This document shows positions 8,619 to 17,791 of a stretch of 64,000 nt of DNA, piece by piece; position 1 is the stretch's first letter; every line of letters begins with the position of its first letter. A model generated the notes under the pieces. It worked only from the letters and a program-made list of their open reading frames with translations, was not told the DNA's origin and ran no database searches. The stretch comes from Opitutales bacterium (GTDB lineage: Bacteria > Verrucomicrobiota > Verrucomicrobiia > Opitutales > Seribacteraceae): positions 1 to 64,000 of the forward strand of contig JAQWWZ010000059.1 in assembly GCA_029254745.1 (NCBI GenBank). Reading direction: 5' to 3'. A program made the translations under genes and the position numbers.

Positions 8619-9404
8619 TCAGCATGCCACCCGATGACGAATAATGGAAAGACTTCGGTTGTAGAGTAAATCGTGCTTTTTTTTCTCCTTTACCGAGGCT
8701 GACTTGAGATATGCGAGTAAGACGGGGTCTTGTATCTCAACTTCCCGAACCAGTAAATATTGAGCTGAATAATCTTCGAGAATCCCGGATTCGTTGATTA
8801 TTCCCTTCGGTGTTTTTCTTTCCACAACAATTTCTGCACCGCGATATTTTTCTAATACAGGTTCCCAGGCATTGGGTACCAAATTTACCAGTCCAGACTT
8901 GAGCTCATTGATTCTTTTATCGGAATTCCTTACCTTGGCCAGAGAAGTGTCTTTGCTGATTGCTCCAACAATTGCTTGGGATGCCTGCCCAAATGCATCC
9001 CGCAACATGTTATAGAAGTTAAGAAAAGTACGACTGGCTTTGTCTGAGAAATTGGGATTTCTAATTCTGGTTAATTCTTTCCGCCACTTATATCCTTGTC
9101 TTGTATCTGCGTCAGGTGCGGGTCGGATGAAATATGGAATTATACTAACTTCGGCGGGATGAAGAACACGGGAGGAAATCTTAGCCACTGGTGTAGAATA
9201 TGGGATATCATAAATTAACTCAAGACCTTGGGCAAAAACATACAAAATCCCCTTTTCCCAGCTTTCTTCGCCTAAGGGTACAACCACTTTACATTCTTCA
9301 AATTTTTTGAGGCAATGATCTCTGGCCTTTCTCTTAAGAGCAGTACCAAGGAGCGCCGATATAAAAAGTAACAGTAGCGGAAGCCAAAAGGCTATAGTAT
9401 CCAT
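8619..9404 (-). CDS. Membrane-anchored protein of unknown function
   Basis: I do not recognise the family. The 261-residue protein begins with one hydrophobic helix (about 5-23) followed by KRKAR, which predicts an N-terminal anchor with the rest in the cytoplasm. The soluble part is mixed alpha/beta, with conserved-looking phrases IIPYFIRPAPDAD and ILEDYSAQYLLVREVEIQD. The latter resembles the small beta-barrel of proteins that hold a membrane-bound ring, but that is only a visual impression. It ends with a strong terminator and is transcribed away from the lipoprotein gene at 9511. Confidence 0.65.
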   Translation of the reverse strand: MDTIAFWLPLLLLFISALLGTALKRKARDHCLKKFEECKVVVPLGEESWEKGILYVFAQGLELIYDIPYSTPVAKISSRVLHPAEVSIIPYFIRPAPDADTRQGYKWRKELTRIRNPNFSDKASRTFLNFYNMLRDAFGQASQAIVGAISKDTSLAKVRNSDKRINELKSGLVNLVPNAWEPVLEKYRGAEIVVERKTPKGIINESGILEDYSAQYLLVREVEIQDPVLLAYLKSASVKEKKKHDLLYNRSLSIIRHRVAC

Positions 9405-9510
9405 GGTTCATTCAATACCTGAACGATACGCAAAAAACGAGTCGATTATTAATGAACTTGCATCATTTTCATAAGCTTGCTTCCATAGATACCTAACCCT
9501 ACCGCCTCTA

Positions 9511-10551
9511 TTGAAAACTTTTCCTAAATTATCGATCGCTGCCTTACTCTTTTCGATCCTTTCTTCTTGCTCAGACGACAAAGAAAAAATGGAGCTTCCC
9601 CCTGTTATCGAAAAAGCTGAAATTTCAGGTAAAGCTACTAAACCCACAGCAAATTTCCCAAAAGTCTACATTGAGGAACTTGATCAGTCACAAGAATTTT
9701 TTAAGGAGCAGCATGAGACAAGTTTCAGTCATGTGCCCAGCAAAAACTGGATGAGTTTTACGGCTGGTAAAAATGGTATCCTCACGAAAATCTTACTATT
9801 CGGGAAAGCAAACTATTTAATCTCTGAGCATTATGGCTCTGGCATGAAAGGGTTTGTGCGAGAAAATAATCCTGACAAAGGCCCGAAGTTAGGTGAATGG
9901 TCATTATCTCGGGATGAGATTGTCAATCAACTTTCCGCCCAGGGTTTAATGGAAACACAAGCTGGCTGGATTACGATTCGAATGCGTGGTGAAATCCCGC
10001 AAGAAAGCGGAAAAACCTATTTCTTGATTTGCCAAGAAATTTCAGACGGAAGGCCTTGGTTTGGGGCATTTGCTTTCAGCGAAGGTAACACTTACCTGGG
10101 CGGCCGCCATTGGTTACACCCCAAACATGACCTTGTCTTTAGAACTTATGTAGGAAAAGTTAGCGACCCCGCCCAAAATCAACAAAAATCTCCCAGTCCA
10201 AATACTTCCTCCGATGACGCAGACATACCATCCGTTGCAAACTCCACTGTAATTCAGCTCCCCCCTCCCCAACCAATGCTCGAGGATGGCCCCCGTATCA
10301 CTCCCACAGTAAATTACAAGCCTGCGGTAGAAGTTAAGGACAAGAAAAGTGTACCGGTTCCTGCAGCAGAGAAAAAGGCTGAACCTGTAGAGCCAAAGAC
10401 TAAGAAAAAAACTACTGCGGTCTCCCCAGTAGTTGAAAATATTGAAACCGAATCTGTTTCGAAAGAAGAGGCTACCAAACAGGATCGGGAAGTAGAATCT
10501 TCCCAAAATAATAGTTTGTTTGATCGATTGTTTAAAAAAGACGCTAAGTAA
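9511..10551 (+). CDS. Lipoprotein of unknown function with a Pro/Lys/Glu-rich tail
   Basis: The best start is TTG at 9511, because it gives a complete lipoprotein signal peptide of 19 residues with lipobox LSSC and the lipidated Cys at 20. A later ATG would lose it. Residues 45-215 look like a compact beta-rich domain (WMSFTAGKNGILTKILLF; TYFLICQEI), perhaps a jelly-roll, as often placed in exported Verrucomicrobiota proteins. From about 220 onward the chain is low-complexity Pro, Lys, Glu and Thr. A role at the envelope is likely; nothing more specific can be said. It is divergent from the 8619-9404 gene with about 106 bases between them. Confidence 0.65.
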   Translation: MKTFPKLSIAALLFSILSSCSDDKEKMELPPVIEKAEISGKATKPTANFPKVYIEELDQSQEFFKEQHETSFSHVPSKNWMSFTAGKNGILTKILLFGKANYLISEHYGSGMKGFVRENNPDKGPKLGEWSLSRDEIVNQLSAQGLMETQAGWITIRMRGEIPQESGKTYFLICQEISDGRPWFGAFAFSEGNTYLGGRHWLHPKHDLVFRTYVGKVSDPAQNQQKSPSPNTSSDDADIPSVANSTVIQLPPPQPMLEDGPRITPTVNYKPAVEVKDKKSVPVPAAEKKAEPVEPKTKKKTTAVSPVVENIETESVSKEEATKQDREVESSQNNSLFDRLFKKDAK

Positions 10552-10563
10552 GACCCATACAAA

Positions 10564-10640
10564 TGGTACCAGGGGGCGGACTTGAACCGCCGACCTTCGG
10601 GTTATGAGTCCGACGCTCTAACCGCCTGAGCTACCCTGGC
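10564..10640 (-). tRNA. tRNA-Met (CAT)
   Basis: A complete cloverleaf on the minus strand: acceptor GCCAGGG/CCCTGGT, D arm GCTC...GAGC, anticodon loop CTCATAA, T arm GGCGG-TTCAAGT-CCGCC, discriminator A and an encoded CCA. The anticodon CAT fits elongator Met; a lysidine-modified tRNA-Ile cannot be excluded from sequence alone. The first acceptor pair is G1-U72 and the pair below the anticodon loop is A31-C39, both unusual. Confidence 0.93.
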
Positions 10641-10771
10641 AAAAGAAATAAAGCATGTTTATCTTACCGCTTTAGTCAATGATAAGCGTGGGTACTTTTT
10701 TAAAAATTATTGGTTTCGTCTTTACCATTTAAAGGAAACTACAATGATGTAGTGCTACTACTCTTAAGATA

Positions 10772-12343
10772 ATGTCTACTAAAAACTCATCCATACTGCT
10801 CATTGATGACGATTCTGAAATCCGCTATTCTTTAGACCGTGTTTTAACACAAGAAGGTCACCATGTGGTCGCGGCTGACTCCGGGGAACAAGGCATTCAG
10901 ACTGCAAAAGAACTTAAACCAACCCTTATTTTCTTGGATAACCGCATGGGAGGAATCTCAGGAATTGAGACCCTCCAACACCTTAGAACTGCCGCCCCCG
11001 ACTCGTTGGTAATTTTAATGACGGCATACGGTACAACACAGACCGCGATCGAAGCGATGAAACATGGTGCTTTTGACTATGTTTTAAAACCTTTTGATCT
11101 GGTCAAACTTAAGGAATTGGTTGCCAAAGCACTCAAAGCGAGCAGAGATTTCACTAGCTCTGAAGAGTCCTACAAACGTCTTTTAAACTCTGCTGACTAT
11201 GCTGAGGGAATCGTGGGAAGTGGAGAAAAAATGCAGGAAGTACTCAAAAAAGTCGGTCAAGTAGCAGCATCGGAAGCAACCATCATGATTACCGGAGAAA
11301 GCGGAACAGGAAAGGAATTGATCGCTAGGTGTATCCACCGCCACAGCCACCGATTCGATGGGTCTTTCCATGCAGTAAATTGTGCCGCTATTCCCGAAAA
11401 TCTCATTGAAAGTGAACTTTTTGGCCATGAAAAAGGTTCGTTTACCGGAGCAACCGATGCAAAAGCTGGGCAATTTGAACTTTGCCATGGTGGTACATTA
11501 TTCTTGGATGAAATTGGTGACATGCAGTTGCCTACTCAAACAAAGATTTTGAGAGCGATCCAAGAAGGAGAAATCCAAAGAGTGGGTGCAACCAAAGTAA
11601 AAAAAGTAGATGTTCGCCTACTTGCTGCAACCCACAAAAACCTCGAAGCTATGGTCAGAGATAAATCCTTTCGAGAGGATTTATACTATCGGCTCAATGT
11701 GGTAAGAATCGAGACCCCTCCCCTACGGGACCGAATGGAAGATTTACCTGAGTTGATTGATTTCATGCTCCAACGATTAAATAAAAAGCATGCAACAGGC
11801 ACCACGGAAATATCCAAGGATGCAGTTGATACCTTGAGAAAATATAATTGGCCAGGGAATGTCCGAGAACTTGAAAATATTCTCCACTCTGCTTCCGTCG
11901 TATGTAAAGGAAAGCGAATTTTACTGAAGGACTTACCCGACAATTTTACCCCAACCGAAGAAACTGCCTCTTCAAAACCAAAACAAAGTTTCCCTGTAAG
12001 CTGTCCCGAGCAAAAGCCCACACCTGAGCATACCGATGACGGAGGTACGGTATCACTCAACTCGGAAAAGGTGGGACATTTTGGTACCAGTCACACCGCA
12101 GCAGATGATCGCGCTTTATTAGAAACGCCTCCCACCTCCATCTCTTTTAAGGAAAGCTATGATATTGCTTATGCTCACTCCCGGAAATTAGCTGATTCAA
12201 ATCTATTAGAATTAGTAGAAAAGGAGATGATTCAACGTACCCTATCCGAGTGTGGTGGAAACCAAGTCAAGGCATCAGCTTTACTGGGAATTACCCGAGC
12301 TACCTTGCGGAAGAGAATTGATACATATAGTATAAGATATTAA
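10772..12343 (+). CDS. Sigma-54-dependent response regulator, NtrC family
   Basis: This is a phosphorylation-controlled activator of sigma-54 RNA polymerase. The receiver domain (about 6-122) has the acidic pair Asp12-Asp13, phospho-acceptor Asp56 and Lys106. The AAA+ domain has Walker A GESGTGKE (175-182), the sigma-54 contact loop as GSFTGA (222-227) and Walker B LDEIGD (245-250). A linker of about 100 residues leads to a Fis-type helix-turn-helix near the C-terminus (VKASALLGITRATLRKRI). No histidine kinase lies next to it. The downstream ketosynthase gene starts 67 bases later on the same strand, so it could be a target or be cotranscribed. Confidence 0.93.
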   Translation: MSTKNSSILLIDDDSEIRYSLDRVLTQEGHHVVAADSGEQGIQTAKELKPTLIFLDNRMGGISGIETLQHLRTAAPDSLVILMTAYGTTQTAIEAMKHGAFDYVLKPFDLVKLKELVAKALKASRDFTSSEESYKRLLNSADYAEGIVGSGEKMQEVLKKVGQVAASEATIMITGESGTGKELIARCIHRHSHRFDGSFHAVNCAAIPENLIESELFGHEKGSFTGATDAKAGQFELCHGGTLFLDEIGDMQLPTQTKILRAIQEGEIQRVGATKVKKVDVRLLAATHKNLEAMVRDKSFREDLYYRLNVVRIETPPLRDRMEDLPELIDFMLQRLNKKHATGTTEISKDAVDTLRKYNWPGNVRELENILHSASVVCKGKRILLKDLPDNFTPTEETASSKPKQSFPVSCPEQKPTPEHTDDGGTVSLNSEKVGHFGTSHTAADDRALLETPPTSISFKESYDIAYAHSRKLADSNLLELVEKEMIQRTLSECGGNQVKASALLGITRATLRKRIDTYSIRY

Positions 12344-12410
12344 GATATAAATTTGCCTTCTTGCCTTCTTAATAAAATGATGCAACCTAATACTTTTTCT
12401 TTTTTTCAAC

Positions 12411-13652
12411 ATGCACTTGGATAGAATCGTTATTTCAGGCATTGGCCTTACCAGCCCTCTAGGCAACGACCTTGGCACATTTCGTCAAAACCTTCTCGCG
12501 GGCAATAGTGGAGTCAGTAGATTTCCAGTTCGCAACATGGGAGACTTACCAGCTGGGGTCTGCGACTTCGAGCAAACGAAGCACCAAAAGAGGAAAGAAA
12601 TTAGGATCGGCACCCGAGCTGGTAGTATTGCCATTTATTGTGCCCACGAAGCCTTGCATAACTCTGGGCTGGAGCTCGACAATATAGATCGATCCAGAGT
12701 CGGTGTTTATCTTGGTATTACCGAACATGGCAATGTGGAAACCGAAACCGAGGTATGCCAACTTTTCGATCATTACGATGAAGAAGTGAAGTACTGGAGC
12801 CACCATCACAACCCGAGAACGGTGGCAAATAATCCAGCTGGAGAAATAACCATCAACCTTGGCCTTACCGGACCTCATTACACAGTAGGTGCAGCTTGTG
12901 CTGCCGGTAATGCCGGTATTATCCAAGGAGTTCAGATGCTTCGTCTGGGAGAATGTGATTATGCCCTTGCAGGTGGAGTAAGTGAAAGTATCCGAGCTTA
13001 TGGTATTTTTGCAGGTTTTAAAAGCCAAGGAGCACTGGCTGATCACGAGGATCCGACAAAAGCCAGTCGCCCTTTTGATACCGACCGAAATGGGATTGTG
13101 GTCAGTGAGGGCGGTTGTATCTATGTACTCGAAAGATTACAGGATGCACAAGCAAGAGGAGCGAGAATCTATGCTGAAATCCTGGGCTATCGGATCAACT
13201 CAGATGGCACCGATTATGTCCTGCCCAATCCCGAACGGCAGGAAGAATGCATAAGGCAAGCACTTGACAATGCTGGCATCACCCCGAGCCAGGTAGATCT
13301 AGTCAGTTCTCACGCTACCTCTACTCCTCAGGGTGATGAACAAGAATGCAAAGCGATCAGAAATGTTTTTGGGGACAGTGGAAATACATTGGTGAATAAT
13401 ACCAAAAGTTTTATCGGACACTCCATGGGTGCTGCGGGTGCCATTGAACTTGCTGGAAATATTCCTTCGTTTGAAGACGGAAAGGTTCATGCTACCCTAA
13501 ACTTGGACAATTTGGACCCAGCTTGTGAATTGCCAGGTTTAGTATCAGGGAATGCAGTAGCCAAAGATGGAGGAGTGAATGTAATTCTTAACAACTCTTT
13601 TGGAATGCTTGGAATCAATTCCGTTCTTATCTTGAAAAAGTTCGAAGGATAG
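12411..13652 (+). CDS. Beta-ketoacyl-ACP synthase family protein
   Basis: A KAS-type condensing enzyme that would join a malonyl-ACP unit to an acyl chain. The 413 residues carry the full Cys-His-His triad: Cys163 in GAACAAG, His301 in SSHATSTPQGD and His337 in TKSFIGHSMGAAGA, with Lys332. It is clearly different from the FabF encoded near 19 kb, so it probably serves a special pathway. A carrier protein follows 23 bases later, then a CrtI-like oxidoreductase. The grouping resembles the ketosynthase, ACP and phytoene-desaturase-like genes described around ladderane lipid synthesis in anammox bacteria, but the product here is unknown. Confidence 0.92.
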   Translation: MHLDRIVISGIGLTSPLGNDLGTFRQNLLAGNSGVSRFPVRNMGDLPAGVCDFEQTKHQKRKEIRIGTRAGSIAIYCAHEALHNSGLELDNIDRSRVGVYLGITEHGNVETETEVCQLFDHYDEEVKYWSHHHNPRTVANNPAGEITINLGLTGPHYTVGAACAAGNAGIIQGVQMLRLGECDYALAGGVSESIRAYGIFAGFKSQGALADHEDPTKASRPFDTDRNGIVVSEGGCIYVLERLQDAQARGARIYAEILGYRINSDGTDYVLPNPERQEECIRQALDNAGITPSQVDLVSSHATSTPQGDEQECKAIRNVFGDSGNTLVNNTKSFIGHSMGAAGAIELAGNIPSFEDGKVHATLNLDNLDPACELPGLVSGNAVAKDGGVNVILNNSFGMLGINSVLILKKFEG

Positions 13653-13675
13653 GCTATAAAGACTTCATTGCACAT

Positions 13676-13936
13676 ATGAACAAGGAAAAGATTAAACAAA
13701 TCGTACTAGATATCATAGCTGAAATCGCACCGGATGAAGTTCTTACTGATGTTAAACCCGAAGTGCGCTTGCGCGATCAACTTGACCTTGATTCAATGGA
13801 TTTCCTAGACATCGTCATGGAACTTCGCAAGCAACACGGTATCGATGTACCAGAAGGCGAATACCGACAGCTCGAGTCTCTTGACAGTTGTGCCAATTAC
13901 TTACTCCCTAAATTTGAATCAGGAGCAACTGCTTAA
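13676..13936 (+). CDS. Acyl carrier protein (pathway-specific)
   Basis: An 86-residue four-helix carrier that holds acyl intermediates on a phosphopantetheine arm. The attachment site is Ser40 in LDLDSMDFLD. The usual DSL signature reads DSM here, unlike the housekeeping AcpP near 19.7 kb. It sits between the ketosynthase and the oxidoreductase genes with short gaps, so it most likely serves those enzymes. Confidence 0.93.
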   Translation: MNKEKIKQIVLDIIAEIAPDEVLTDVKPEVRLRDQLDLDSMDFLDIVMELRKQHGIDVPEGEYRQLESLDSCANYLLPKFESGATA

Positions 13937-13969
13937 GTAGTATATAACTACTCGATTCGGACTTTTACA

Positions 13970-15418
13970 TTGTCGACCGTTTCGCCCAACAACTCAACGG
14001 CAGACAGTCACTATGATGTAATTATCATAGGGGCTGGACTATCCGGACTATCTTCTGCGGTTAGGCTTGGTATGTTTGGACTCAAAGTTCTTTTACTCGA
14101 AAAGCACTATATTGTTGGAGGGTTGAACAGCTTTTATGCCAAAGGGGGACGGAAATTTGATGTTGGACTCCATGCTTTGACCAATTTCCCATCTCCTTCC
14201 TCAGGCAAGTCCTCCCCTCTTCTTAAATTGTGCCGCCAGCTAAGAATTTCTCTAGATTCCTTGGCCCTACAAGAACAGACCAGTTCAAGAATAACTTTTG
14301 GGAGAACTGATTTAAGATTTACCAACAACTTTGAATTTTTCATTTCCGAAATCGAAAGGGTATTTCCCCATGAGCAGAAACGGTTCCACCGCTTGCTCTC
14401 CAAAATGGAAAACTTTCCTGCCTACTCGGTTGATGCAGAAGAGTTATCAACCCGAAAAATTTTATCCGAAGAGCTAAATGACCCCCTCCTTGCCGAAATG
14501 TTGCTTTGCCCCACTTGCTACTATGGGTCGGCAAGGAAAAATGATATTGATTTCCCGACTTTCATCATGCTTTTTGACGCAATCTTTAAGCAAGGCTTAG
14601 CTAGGCCTGAACAAGGAATTCGGGCCTTGCTCGATCCTTTGACCTCTAAACTTAAAGAATTGGGTGTTGAAAGGAAAATGAATACGCCAGTACAAGCCAT
14701 CCATACAGATACTGACAAAATTACAAATATCGAACTTGAAAATGGGAAGTATGTAACTGCAACCCATTACATTTCCACTTGCGGTGGTCTTGAAACTGAA
14801 AATCTTCTCCAACCTTCGCCCCACGCTAAAAGTTTTGAAATTGGCAGGTTTTCCATTATCGAATCTATTTCTGTTTTTGAAGGTCACCCAAAGTCATTGG
14901 GTTGGGATGAAACCGTGGTATTTTTTAATGATAGTGAATCATTTTCTTACAATGAACCAAAGGAACTGGTTGATTTACATTCTGGAGTCATTTGTATTCC
15001 CAACAACTACGGTCCCCCCATTCTAGACATGGAAAAAGAAAGTAAGTTGAGAGTCACCCACCCCGCAAACTATAATCTTTGGTCTGAACTAGACAAAGAA
15101 ACGTATTTGCATAAGAAAAAAGTTTGGGAAGAAAGAATACTTGAAAATGGTCTCCAATATTTACCAACAAGTAGAGAAAAGCTTGCTCAATTTAAAAGTA
15201 AAACCCGAATGACTGATACTTTTACTCCGCGGACTATAAAGAAATTCACAAGCCATGAAAATGGGGCACTCTATGGCTCTCCAACAAAGAAAAGAGACGG
15301 GGCTACTCCCTTTAAAAATCTTTTTCTTGCGGGATCTGATCAAGGATATGTCGGTATTGTCGGTGCCATGCTTGGAGGGATTGCAGTGGCCAATAACCAA
15401 ATCCTTAGAAATCTCTAG
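13970..15418 (+). CDS. FAD-dependent oxidoreductase, phytoene desaturase (CrtI)-like
   Basis: The 482-residue protein starts at a TTG and has the dinucleotide-binding motif GAGLSG (21-26) followed by the acidic end of strand 2 (LLLEKH). The motif GGLNSFYAKGGRKFDVGLH continues the pattern of CrtI and retinol-saturase-like enzymes. Near the C-terminus LFLAGSDQGYVGIVGAMLGG is the conserved FAD-contact segment. The family desaturates, saturates or isomerises polyene or acyl chains. With the adjacent ketosynthase and ACP, action on an ACP-bound or released polyene chain is the natural inference. Its last bases overlap those of the convergent DUF2017-like gene by four. Confidence 0.88.
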   Translation: MSTVSPNNSTADSHYDVIIIGAGLSGLSSAVRLGMFGLKVLLLEKHYIVGGLNSFYAKGGRKFDVGLHALTNFPSPSSGKSSPLLKLCRQLRISLDSLALQEQTSSRITFGRTDLRFTNNFEFFISEIERVFPHEQKRFHRLLSKMENFPAYSVDAEELSTRKILSEELNDPLLAEMLLCPTCYYGSARKNDIDFPTFIMLFDAIFKQGLARPEQGIRALLDPLTSKLKELGVERKMNTPVQAIHTDTDKITNIELENGKYVTATHYISTCGGLETENLLQPSPHAKSFEIGRFSIIESISVFEGHPKSLGWDETVVFFNDSESFSYNEPKELVDLHSGVICIPNNYGPPILDMEKESKLRVTHPANYNLWSELDKETYLHKKKVWEERILENGLQYLPTSREKLAQFKSKTRMTDTFTPRTIKKFTSHENGALYGSPTKKRDGATPFKNLFLAGSDQGYVGIVGAMLGGIAVANNQILRNL

Positions 15419-15864
15419 TTCATGCAGGAAATCAGATTTTCTTGAATCTCTGCAAGGATAAGGTAGGAGAAGTATCCAAGTTTTACCGGGCCTTTACATT
15501 TTTCTAAATCAAAATCACCACTCTCTAATTGATCATCAGTTATTTCAGCCAATAAGTTTTGTCGAACAATTAGCCGAAGTTCGCTCAATCCTCTTACTGC
15601 ACTTTCAGCAGATTCCTCTTCCAATTCCACATACCCATGAGGTAATTTTTTTCCTCTTAGGAGCTTTGCTAAAGCAATACGATCTGCTGAAAACTCTTGA
15701 TCGAGGCTTTCATCCCAAGCACTGGAAAGATCCTCATCTTCAAGGGTTGGACAAGGAAAGGTCACATGCCAGGGATGCTTTGACATTAAAGCAAACGCCT
15801 CTTCAATTTTTGGCAGAATGGCACGAAGAATTCGGGAATCAGCCTGTAGTCGGAATTCAATCAT
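15415..15864 (-). CDS. DUF2017-like protein
   Basis: The 149-residue cytoplasmic protein is mostly helical and acidic and has no signal peptide. Its length, the N-terminal layout and its position directly after clpS match the DUF2017 family, which follows clpS in many actinobacteria. The function of that family is not known. It overlaps the clpS end by 8 bases, suggesting coupled translation, so a link to ClpS-ClpA/C proteolysis is a fair guess. The identification rests on gene order and general resemblance. Confidence 0.6.
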   Translation of the reverse strand: MIEFRLQADSRILRAILPKIEEAFALMSKHPWHVTFPCPTLEDEDLSSAWDESLDQEFSADRIALAKLLRGKKLPHGYVELEEESAESAVRGLSELRLIVRQNLLAEITDDQLESGDFDLEKCKGPVKLGYFSYLILAEIQENLISCMN

Positions 15865-16150
15865 CTACTTCCATGATTGTTTGTAATTTCCACCTCTGCA
15901 GTTGATAAACATAACTTTCTGCTTGCTCACGCTCCCCAATCCAAAGAACGGACTTTCCCAATTCATGGACTTCCATCATGTGCTTGTTTGCCTTTGTTTC
16001 ATTAAAACCAAAAACTTTTCTAAAAACCATCACTACATAACTCATTAAGTTTACCGGGTCATTTAAAACAATCACTTTCCAAAGCTTGGAAGTATCAATC
16101 TGTTCCTCTATTTTTTCTTTGAGTTCAGGTGCAGGTAGGGATGGGCTCAT
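15857..16150 (-). CDS. clpS: ATP-dependent Clp protease adaptor ClpS
   Basis: ClpS delivers N-degron substrates to ClpA/ClpC-ClpP. The 97-residue protein has the conserved start of the fold, WKVIVLNDPVNLMSYVV, where the ND pair and following hydrophobic residues form the N-degron pocket. Further on come KANKHMMEVHELGKS with the conserved His and the final helix EQAESYVYQL. No clp protease gene lies nearby. It leads the pair with the DUF2017-like gene and is divergent from the gene at 16259. Confidence 0.93.
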   Translation of the reverse strand: MSPSLPAPELKEKIEEQIDTSKLWKVIVLNDPVNLMSYVVMVFRKVFGFNETKANKHMMEVHELGKSVLWIGEREQAESYVYQLQRWKLQTIMEVDD

Positions 16151-16258
16151 CTATTTGGATTAAACTACGCTAAAACCATCAAAGAACAAAGCTCATTTTT
16201 CTACCTTTCTAGAGGATACGAGCTTGCCTGAAATCAGGTAAATCAATTTAGTAATTAG

Positions 16259-17791
16259 ATGATTAAAGTCCCAACTTTTATAATAGGTGGTTTTCTTGTC
16301 CTTACAGGTCTAATTGGATATCTTATTCAGGATCCCGGTTTAACCCTAAAACTTAAGGGACCTCTTGCAAGTAATGCTTCTTTCATCCTCTCAGATGGAG
16401 TTGATAAGCATGAACTTGATTTTATCCCCTGCCCGGAATCTGCTGGTGAGAATGTTTGGTGGATTGCTCACAAACTCAACGAAGATCACGCCCGGGTCGC
16501 CTCCCAGAAAAATTTCGCAACTGAAAATGGGGCAAATGACAACGACTTACACTCTTTTTGGTACGCCTCTTCCAGAGGGGAAACGATGAAAGGCTTACTT
16601 CTTGAATCCGAGAGGTACAACACAGCTGGCAGTGGAAATGAAATCTCCATTGATTGGACCAAAATTGATGTCAATTCCTCCAGCCTTCGAATTATCTACA
16701 AAAACGCCGCAGGAAATGAAGGTCCTGCTACCCTTACATCAAACAATTGGGAAAATGTTGCACTAGACCCACTCCCAGCAGCTGGAGAAGAACTAACTTT
16801 TTCTAAAAGTTGGACCGCTTTTATACCCGGCATTATTGGACTTCTACTTATTATCTTAGCACAAGGAGCTGACATGGTACAAAAAGCCCGAAAGCACATA
16901 ATGCATGTAGCTGTACTCGTTGGTTTGCTTGGATTTATAGTAAGTGCCGGAAAAATCGGTACTGCTGTTGCTGAAATGAACTGGTTGAAAGGTGAACCTT
17001 ACGGAATTATCCATGCGTCCATGCTTAAACCACTCTCGATGTTATTAACCTCAGGATTATTGTTTATTTATGTCCTGCTCTGTATCATTTCTTTTATAAA
17101 TGCTCGTAAGGAAATCGCAGCCAATGCTAAGGCTGAAGCCGAAAAGAAAAAGGAAGTCCTACGTAAAGTAAAAAAGAAAAACGAATCCGTTGAGCTAAAA
17201 AAAGAAAAGGTGTCAAAAAAACCAGCTGTTTCTTCATCTAATCAAAAAGCAAATATATCAGATTCAGACAGAAATAAATCCGAAAAAAAAGCAGCAGACC
17301 AAAAGAGTCCACAAGCAACATCCTCAAGTGATAAGAATAAGGAAGACTCCAAAGTAAAAAAGCCCTCTGTAGATAGTAAACTCTCATCTCAGGACTCAGT
17401 CTCTAAATCCGGAAAAGAAGGGGAAAAAATAAGTACATCTTCAGGTGATTCCGTCAAAAAGTCTTCCCAAGACAACGGAAAGAAAACAGAAGATACAGGT
17501 TCTAACATTTCAAAAAACATAAAAGAAGATGCCAGACTTGGACAAGAAAAGTCCATTGCCAGCCAAACAACTACTCCTATGTCGGTATCTCCAAAAGCTT
17601 ATAAACCTGTACCAGAAAAAGGGGGAGCAACCTCCAATGCCATCAGCAAAGATGATACCGACAAGGCTGAAAGTTCAACCAAACCTCGTCCTGAGATCTC
17701 GGAAACCGCGAAAGGAGATTTTGAAAAGCCTGTGGAAGAGTCCAAGCAATATAACAAACCTCTCGATAAAAAAGATTCAAGCAATAGTTAA
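16259..17791 (+). CDS. Membrane protein with a long lysine/serine-rich tail, unknown function
   Basis: The 510-residue protein has a transmembrane helix at about 5-24, an extracytoplasmic domain (about 25-185) and three more helices near 187-203, 214-234 and 259-282. Everything after 283 is low-complexity Lys, Ser, Asp and Glu with no hydrophobic segments, predicted disordered and probably cytoplasmic. The tail makes up nearly half the protein. I do not recognise the family, and no neighbour suggests a role. Confidence 0.65.
   Translation: MIKVPTFIIGGFLVLTGLIGYLIQDPGLTLKLKGPLASNASFILSDGVDKHELDFIPCPESAGENVWWIAHKLNEDHARVASQKNFATENGANDNDLHSFWYASSRGETMKGLLLESERYNTAGSGNEISIDWTKIDVNSSSLRIIYKNAAGNEGPATLTSNNWENVALDPLPAAGEELTFSKSWTAFIPGIIGLLLIILAQGADMVQKARKHIMHVAVLVGLLGFIVSAGKIGTAVAEMNWLKGEPYGIIHASMLKPLSMLLTSGLLFIYVLLCIISFINARKEIAANAKAEAEKKKEVLRKVKKKNESVELKKEKVSKKPAVSSSNQKANISDSDRNKSEKKAADQKSPQATSSSDKNKEDSKVKKPSVDSKLSSQDSVSKSGKEGEKISTSSGDSVKKSSQDNGKKTEDTGSNISKNIKEDARLGQEKSIASQTTTPMSVSPKAYKPVPEKGGATSNAISKDDTDKAESSTKPRPEISETAKGDFEKPVEESKQYNKPLDKKDSSNS

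Noticed and set aside
8472-8669. Open frame of 65 codons on the plus strand between the secreted protein and the membrane-anchored protein
   Set aside because: It runs through the 6S-like RNA, its promoter and a terminator on the other strand, and its translation has no recognisable pattern.
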